Shown here piece by piece: positions 34,328-40,050 of a DNA stretch of 40,050 nt. The notes under the pieces were generated by a model. It had not been told where the DNA came from, ran no database searches, and saw nothing but the letters and a program-made list of their open reading frames with translations. The DNA is from Conidiobolus incongruus B7586 (Eukaryota; Entomophthoromycota; Entomophthoromycetes; Entomophthorales; Conidiobolaceae). Both the position numbers and the translations under genes were made by a program. The stretch spans positions 1-40,050 of the forward strand of contig JNEM01015540.1 in the NCBI GenBank assembly GCA_000697335.1, read 5' to 3'. Position 1 is the first letter of the stretch, and the number at the start of each line of letters is the position of its first letter.

Positions 34328-36277
34328 ATGAGCGATACAAACGAATCTACTTCATTAATAGACCATCAAGATTCAAACTATTTCAAAGATCAACTTTCAA
34401 ACTTTTTCATTACTGGTAAAAAACGAACAGTAGCCTATTGGCTACTAAATGATATATTGAAACCAGAATTGAAATATATTATATTTGGTCTTGTTGCCTC
34501 TCTGATCTCTTCGATAACTACAGTAATAGTTCCTTCTTACGGTGTGAAATTCATATCCACTTTGGAGGAGGCACTTCGAGGCCATTCAAATGACTTAAGC
34601 CAATTAGATAAGTTTTTCTGGCTAAGCTTAGGTCTATTTGGCTTAGGCTTGATTGTAGGTGTATTTCACTTTATCAGATATTACTACTCATGTTTGGCAG
34701 GTGAGCGTATGTCCCGTAGACTGCGAGATATTCTGTTTACGAATCTTTTGGAGCAGAGCGTATCGTATTTCGATCTCAATACCACTGGTGATCTCATTTC
34801 ACGTATATCATCCGACGTTTCTGTGATCCAAGATTCTACCTGTGCAAAATTGGAGGCCACTTTCCGTTCCATTATTGAATGTGTTGGTGCTGCTATCTGG
34901 CTATTTGCTCTGTCTTATAAATTGACTTTGGCTATGCTTTGTGTGATACCAGTATTTGCTATTATAAGCTCCATATACGGTAGATATTCTTGGTGGCTAT
35001 GGCAAGAGTGTGTTAAAGCTGGTGGTAGAAGTAATACCATCGCGCTAGAATCAGTGAGTAATATTAAAACTGTCAAGAGCATGAGTCAAGAGCCCAAGCA
35101 AGTTTATTATTATCGCCAAACTTTAGATCAGACTTATTATCTTACATCCAAACTCATAAGAGCTAATGGTTTATCCCACTCTTCAATGATAATCCTTACT
35201 GGCGCCAGTTTAGGCGGATTACTTTATTTTGGAGCTTATTTAGTACTCTCGGGAGACATTAAGGATCCCAGCACCTTAACTTCATTTTTAGTTTATACTG
35301 GCTATTTGTTTACATCCATAACTAGCTTAAGTGGTAATTTTATGGAAGTGGCTCAAGGCTTAAGCGTTGCTGAAAGAGTTTATGATATGATTTCAGAGAC
35401 TTCTAATTCAAAGAAACTCAAAAAACACACCTTGAAAGCACCAGAACAAGAAACTGATCCATTACTAAATGATGACGATGATCAATACGAGGATTTGAAA
35501 CAGTTAGATCTTAAGGGTGAAATAGAATTGGATAACGTTACATTCCATTATCCATCTCGCCCTGATCGTTTGATTTTGAAAAAATTCAGCTTAAAGTTCA
35601 ATCCAGGTGAAGTTGTCGCTTTAGTTGGTAAGTCTGGAGGAGGTAAAAGTTCTATTATCAATCTTGTTTTAGGTTTATACAATCCTGCTTATGGCAGTGT
35701 AAAATTCGATTCTCATAATCTTCGTACTCTTGATCCGTCCTATTTCCGTAAACAGATCGCCATCGTGTCTCAAGAACCTGTGCTATTCGCAATGAGCATT
35801 AAGGAAAATATTGCTTATTCAATACCTATTGAACAACAAAATGAGCCTGGTTTCATGGATAGGGTGATCCAAGCAGCTAAATTAGCACATGCACATGAAT
35901 TCATTGAAAAACTGCCTGACAAATATGATACACCTGTAGGCGAACGAGGTAATACTTTATCTGGAGGAGAGAAACAACGTATTGCAATCGCTAGAGCTAT
36001 TCTTCAAGATCCTACTATTTTACTACTTGATGAAGCAACTTCTGCTCTGGATAATGAAAGTCAAGCTAGTGTAAATGCGGCCATTGAAACTTTAATGGAA
36101 GGAAAGACAGTAATTATGATTAGTCATCGTTTAGATAGTCTCAAAGGGGCTGATAGAGTTTGCGTAATTGGAGATGGTACCCTTCTTGAGGAGGGTCCAA
36201 TTGATGAATTAAGCAAAAAAGAAGGAGGTCATTATTATAACTTGTTAAAATCCAACGAGTTGAGTTATACTTCATAA
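34328..36277 (+). CDS. Half-size ABC exporter, ABCB/Mdl/TAP type
   Basis: Intronless, 649 residues: one six-helix membrane domain followed by one nucleotide-binding domain. Such half-transporters work as dimers and export peptides, lipids or other small molecules. Membrane helices start near residue 45 (YIIFGLVASLISSITTVIV); the coupling region has YFDLNTTGDLISRISSDV. NBD from about 395: A-loop in FHYPSRPD, Walker A GKSGGGKSS (434-442, K440), Q482 in SQEPVLF, signature LSGGE (544-548), Walker B ILLLDEA (D568, E569), D-loop SALD, and H600 in ISHR. All ATP-site residues are present. The N-terminus is acidic (MSDTNESTSLIDHQD) and does not look like a mitochondrial presequence; a vacuolar/lysosomal ABCB9-like site is possible. 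An acidic linker (DPLLNDDDDQYED) joins the domains. The ATG at 34328 is used because the codon at 34322 is TTG. A dead partial copy lies 2.2 kb downstream. Confidence 0.93.
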   Translation: MSDTNESTSLIDHQDSNYFKDQLSNFFITGKKRTVAYWLLNDILKPELKYIIFGLVASLISSITTVIVPSYGVKFISTLEEALRGHSNDLSQLDKFFWLSLGLFGLGLIVGVFHFIRYYYSCLAGERMSRRLRDILFTNLLEQSVSYFDLNTTGDLISRISSDVSVIQDSTCAKLEATFRSIIECVGAAIWLFALSYKLTLAMLCVIPVFAIISSIYGRYSWWLWQECVKAGGRSNTIALESVSNIKTVKSMSQEPKQVYYYRQTLDQTYYLTSKLIRANGLSHSSMIILTGASLGGLLYFGAYLVLSGDIKDPSTLTSFLVYTGYLFTSITSLSGNFMEVAQGLSVAERVYDMISETSNSKKLKKHTLKAPEQETDPLLNDDDDQYEDLKQLDLKGEIELDNVTFHYPSRPDRLILKKFSLKFNPGEVVALVGKSGGGKSSIINLVLGLYNPAYGSVKFDSHNLRTLDPSYFRKQIAIVSQEPVLFAMSIKENIAYSIPIEQQNEPGFMDRVIQAAKLAHAHEFIEKLPDKYDTPVGERGNTLSGGEKQRIAIARAILQDPTILLLDEATSALDNESQASVNAAIETLMEGKTVIMISHRLDSLKGADRVCVIGDGTLLEEGPIDELSKKEGGHYYNLLKSNELSYTS

Positions 36278-38526
36278 TTTATCAAAAAGAACGTAAAATT
36301 ATAAAATAAATTTAATCTTTATTTAAAATATTCAAAACTTAAGGTATTTAATTTGCCTTCATATATTAAAATTGCTATTTTTCAGAAACTATATTCTTTT
36401 AATTGAAATTAAATATCCTTTAATAAATTCCAAATAGTGTATTTTCCAAATACACTAAATTCTAATTTGTATTAAATTAAAAATATCAATATTATAATTA
36501 TTTTGAATAATAATTTTATTATTATAATATATTACAGCAAACTTCGTTTTTGTAATAGAGATTTTATTATAATTTTAAACTTTATAATATATTTCATATA
36601 TTATAATTTAATCATGTTTAAGATATCCAAAATTGCACTACATTATAATTCATCCATGTCCCATTATTTGAAAGAAAACTCATAATTATTTTAGTACATT
36701 CAGTGTTGATATAATGAAACTTATTTGAGTATGTTTGTTAATCATATCAATTTTACAATTCATCAATGACTCATTTCATTTCATCATAGCACCAAATATA
36801 TATGTATAAATCAAATGCTTAATCAATATAAAAATGATAGGGTTGAGCATTTTAGCGATAACTTTTTAACAATTAATCTTATAATACTGTTCATTAAAAA
36901 TATTTGGATTTTTCTAATTTATTAGTATAAATATTAAGTATTTTTATGACTGTTGTAACTTATGATTAATATCAAAGATATTTTTATACTCTTTAATTGA
37001 AATGGCGAATAAGCATCTCAATATTTGAAATAATTTGGCATAATTATAAATTTTGATTATTAAATATATAAAATATGTATGAAAGTACATATTTATAAGA
37101 AAATTTTATTATTATATTATTTATAAATAATCACTTTGACTCAATTGTTAAATCTAAATTCCAATATGATATTATTCATTATTAAATTAGTATTTTGATT
37201 GAATATATATATATAATATCCAGTTAGATATTTTGCATATATTTAAGTGCAAATATTTGAAAGAATAATAAATTCTAATAATGTAAAATTAATTGTATGA
37301 AATTACTTTATGTAACATCCGAGAGATAGTAATTATATTTATATCGGAAATTATTTCAATAACTTGTTAATCTCAATATAATTAATAACAATATATTAAT
37401 AGTATGTAAACTTTAATTGTTAATAGATAGGGAAATTAAAGTTAAATGGGATATAATAAGAGACTTATGATTGTGTAATGAAATTACTGCGGAAATTTAT
37501 TACAATTGCGTCGCTTTACAACATTACGGTCATTTCGGACTAATTTTTTAAGATTGAAAAAAATCAATCAAATAACTTGTCAAAAATATTTGTATTTGAC
37601 TTGTTCTATGAATAGAATAGTTATAGGTTTTTCATGATTATATAATTTCACTATACAATTTCCAATATTGAAGATTAAACTGATCATTATTTGATATTAC
37701 TATGTTATGCCACTGAAATAAAAAAGCTGACAAACAAACCCTCAATAGAGAACTTTTTAGTTATTATAAAATTTATATTATACACATTGCTATCTATAAT
37801 TGCTAACAATCATTGATGTATTTCAATTAAGGTAAATGAAATCAAAATTAAGGAATTTAATTTAATGAACTTAATTATTTATTAATACTAAACAGAAGTA
37901 ATAGGCAATATAATAAAATGATATTATTTGGTGAAAATTTGAATGATTTTATCAATGAAAATTACAAACATAATATCAAGCTAACTTTTTTATATTTTGG
38001 TATAGAATCCTACAAAGCAAAATTGTAGTTTAACTAAAATCAGATTAAGTAAAGCTGTAATATAAAAGAAATGTGACTCGTTGTCAATCCAACTGATTAT
38101 ACAAAATGTATCAGCATTAATATTTAATTTTCATTCAAGAATAAGGTCTATTCAATGCTTTTACAATCTACATAATAACTTAGTTGTGCTTTTATATTGG
38201 TATCTTTACACATTTTGTGTGATTTACAAGAAATGGATATTGAAGCTATGATAGTTTTACAACCTTCATATGAATACATGATAATTCCCATTTATATATG
38301 CTTGAAAAGTATAACATATGTTCTAATATTTTAAAATATTATTCAAATAAATGTTTAAAATTTTTGCTCGTTTCGACTATATATTTGACACTTGGCTTTT
38401 AATTTTTTAAATGCTCTTCTAATATGAGAGCCATTGTGATAATCGCTAATATAACAAAGCAATTTACATTACAAAATACTGAAGATTCGCCACGTGCTAA
38501 AAACAATGGTTAAACCATCTATTAAC
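36278..38526. other. Intergenic spacer
   Basis: A+T-rich DNA between the ABC gene and its dead copy. The open frame at 36503-36685 is low-complexity Ile/Asn/Tyr from A+T bias. A small less A+T-rich patch lies at 37480-37540 (GCGTCGCTTTACAACATTACGG) with no frame. Nothing else recognised. Confidence 0.5.
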
Positions 38527-39345
38527 ACCAAAAGAGCAGAGTATAATTACATGGGTACTCAATGACGTATCTAAACCTCAATTAAATTATATTGTCTTTG
38601 AAAATATAACTACTTTAATTGTTTCTATAATTATCATTAATATATCCAATCATGGCATCGAAACTATAACGTTTTTGGAAGAATATATTCTAGATTGTTC
38701 TATTAATATAGATTATCTTTATTCACAAGTTTTCCAGTTAGCTTTGGGCTTTGTGTGCTTAAGGTTGATTAAAGAATTCTTCTCCTTTGCATAATAATAC
38801 CTTATACATTCAACAGATAATCGCATGCCAAAAAGAACAAAAGATGTTGAAACAATTCAACTTGTAGCATTCAACCACTTAAGAGATCTGCTTTCTCTTA
38901 AATTTAATAGGTGGTTAGTTAGGTTATTCGGATTATTTTATAAATTGACCTTATCAATACTTTGCATTATTCCTATCATAGCTTTATAAACTCAACCTAC
39001 AACAAATATGGAAAGGAATTATGGGAGAGACATGATGAAGGCTGAACCAAATGTAGCGCTCTTATTTTGAAATACTTGAGGAATAAAAACAGTGTAAACT
39101 ATGAATCAGAGAGCAAAGCAAGTGTATTACTATTGTAAAGGCTTAGCTGAATCATTTGAACATGAATCCAGGTCTATCATGGTTATTTGATATTAAGCTC
39201 TTTAAATTAAACCACCACTAAAATTAGTTTTAGTATTTTATTATATTTCAAGGTCAGTTTGATTTTTCAGGTGAATTCAAAGATCTTAATATCTGAACAT
39301 CTTAACTTTGGTTTTAGTCTAATTCACTTATTTATTTTCACTATT
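38527..39345 (+). pseudogene. Decayed partial copy of the ABC half-transporter
   Basis: Membrane-domain remnants match the intact gene at 34328 in order: TWVLNDVSKPQLNYIVFE against YWLLNDILKPELKYIIFG; GIETITFLEEYI against GVKFISTLEEAL; QLALGFVCLRLIKEFFSF; LFYKLTLSILCIIPIIAL against LSYKLTLAMLCVIPVFAI; NQRAKQVYYYCKGL against SQEPKQVYYYRQTL; and SGEFKDLN against SGDIKDPS. Many stops and several frame changes separate these parts, and no nucleotide-binding domain follows, so it is dead and truncated after roughly residue 330 of the parent. Divergence is high, so the duplication is old. Confidence 0.88.
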
Positions 39346-40050
39346 GAATATATTGAATAACAATTTTTTGGATTTTATGTATTATTTTTATATTACCAAT
39401 AAGTCTATTATATGATTACAAACACTTATAATTCAGAAAAAAGAAAGTAATATAACTTGATAAATTCCATAGAAATTATAGAGTTATTGAATGATATTTT
39501 ATCTAATATGAAAATTGAGTGATAAATTAATTTTAAAAAAAATGGAAAATTTTTTAATTTTAAAAATTTAATTATATATTAATTAAATACTTATATAAAA
39601 ACTATCTTTCCTATATGTTAGTTTCTTAATTATATAAAATAATTATAATTATATAGGTTAAAATTTATAAATATATTAGATATAATACTCTTTATTAATT
39701 ATTTTTAATTTAAAATATTTTTGATTACTTGAGTTATATATATTCTATATTGATTAATAAAATAACGAATTTTATTATATAAAATTAAAAATATTAATTA
39801 AAAAACTATTATTTGAAAAAAATAATATAAAATCCATAATTAATTAATATTGCTATAGAAATTAAACAAATATAGCATATATTATTATAATTTAATATAA
39901 TAATTAATATTTACTCATAAATAAAAAATTAATTTAATAGAATTTTTAAAGGGAGTTAATTTAGTTTAATCAATTATATTGATTTGTGTTTTAAGCAAAA
40001 TTATACAAAAAAAATTAAAATTTATCAATTATAATAATTTAATATAAAAG
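39346..40050. other. A+T-rich spacer, no gene seen
   Basis: Nearly pure A and T to the window edge. No NBD remnant of the ABC pseudogene could be found here. Confidence 0.55.

Noticed and set aside
36503-36685. 60-residue frame downstream of the ABC gene
   Set aside because: Low-complexity Ile/Asn/Tyr/Phe sequence typical of random A+T DNA.
1-40050. Retroelements, virus-like elements, CRISPR arrays, tRNA or rRNA genes
   Set aside because: No reverse transcriptase, integrase, capsid-like or transposase segment, no long terminal repeats, no regular spacer repeats, and no convincing tRNA cloverleaf was seen by eye; a tRNAscan-SE or RepeatMasker run would settle this.

Overview
The window looks like nuclear DNA of a very A+T-rich eukaryote, most probably an early-diverging (non-Dikarya) fungus; naming a lineage such as Entomophthorales would be a guess. 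Reasons: short GT-AG introns of about 50-80 bp, often ending TTATTAG or similar and sometimes holding a CTAAC/CTAAT branch-like site; typical fungal housekeeping genes (importin-7/8, MAK16, YVH1, a DUF202 membrane protein, a VPS9-domain GEF); long A+T-rich spacers; and no operons. The standard genetic code applies in all intact genes.

Layout. 0.8-3.3 kb holds two decayed host genes: a Ser/Thr kinase relic and an unidentified two-exon relic. 3.3-10.5 kb is the most unusual region: a same-strand tandem array of six short genes for a family of 63-73 residue, Ser/Pro-rich proteins I do not recognise. Five carry the core SPAVSRR[PS]S, a textbook basophilic (PKA-type) phosphosite. The last five members are spaced about 1.5 kb apart; the last four share an ordered promoter module, and A to E all have a TATA box 65-85 bp before the ATG. 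One member is broken and the first two are divergent. The coding parts stand out by C-ending codons against the A+T-rich flanks.

11.5-14.75 kb (minus) is a 1042-residue importin-7/8. 16.3-16.8 kb (minus) is a 135-residue DUF202 three-TM protein. 18.7-21.3 kb (minus) is a 12-exon, 626-residue VPS9-domain Rab5-type GEF with a large acidic insertion inside its catalytic domain. 23.06-24.40 kb (plus) is MAK16 in nine exons, and 24.76-26.07 kb (minus) is YVH1 in seven exons; these two 60S-ribosome biogenesis genes converge with about 350 bp between them. After a 5 kb gene-poor stretch comes an intronless 226-residue protein of unknown function (31.45-32.13 kb), clearly richer in G+C than its surroundings. 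34.3-36.3 kb is an intronless half-size ABCB-type exporter, and 38.5-39.3 kb holds a decayed copy of the membrane half of the same transporter.

I rebuilt the multi-exon genes by hand from splice sites and reading phase; all close in frame at family-typical lengths. The window shows repeated local gene duplication followed by decay (the short-protein array and the ABC pair). I saw no tRNA, rRNA, CRISPR array, retroelement or virus-like element.
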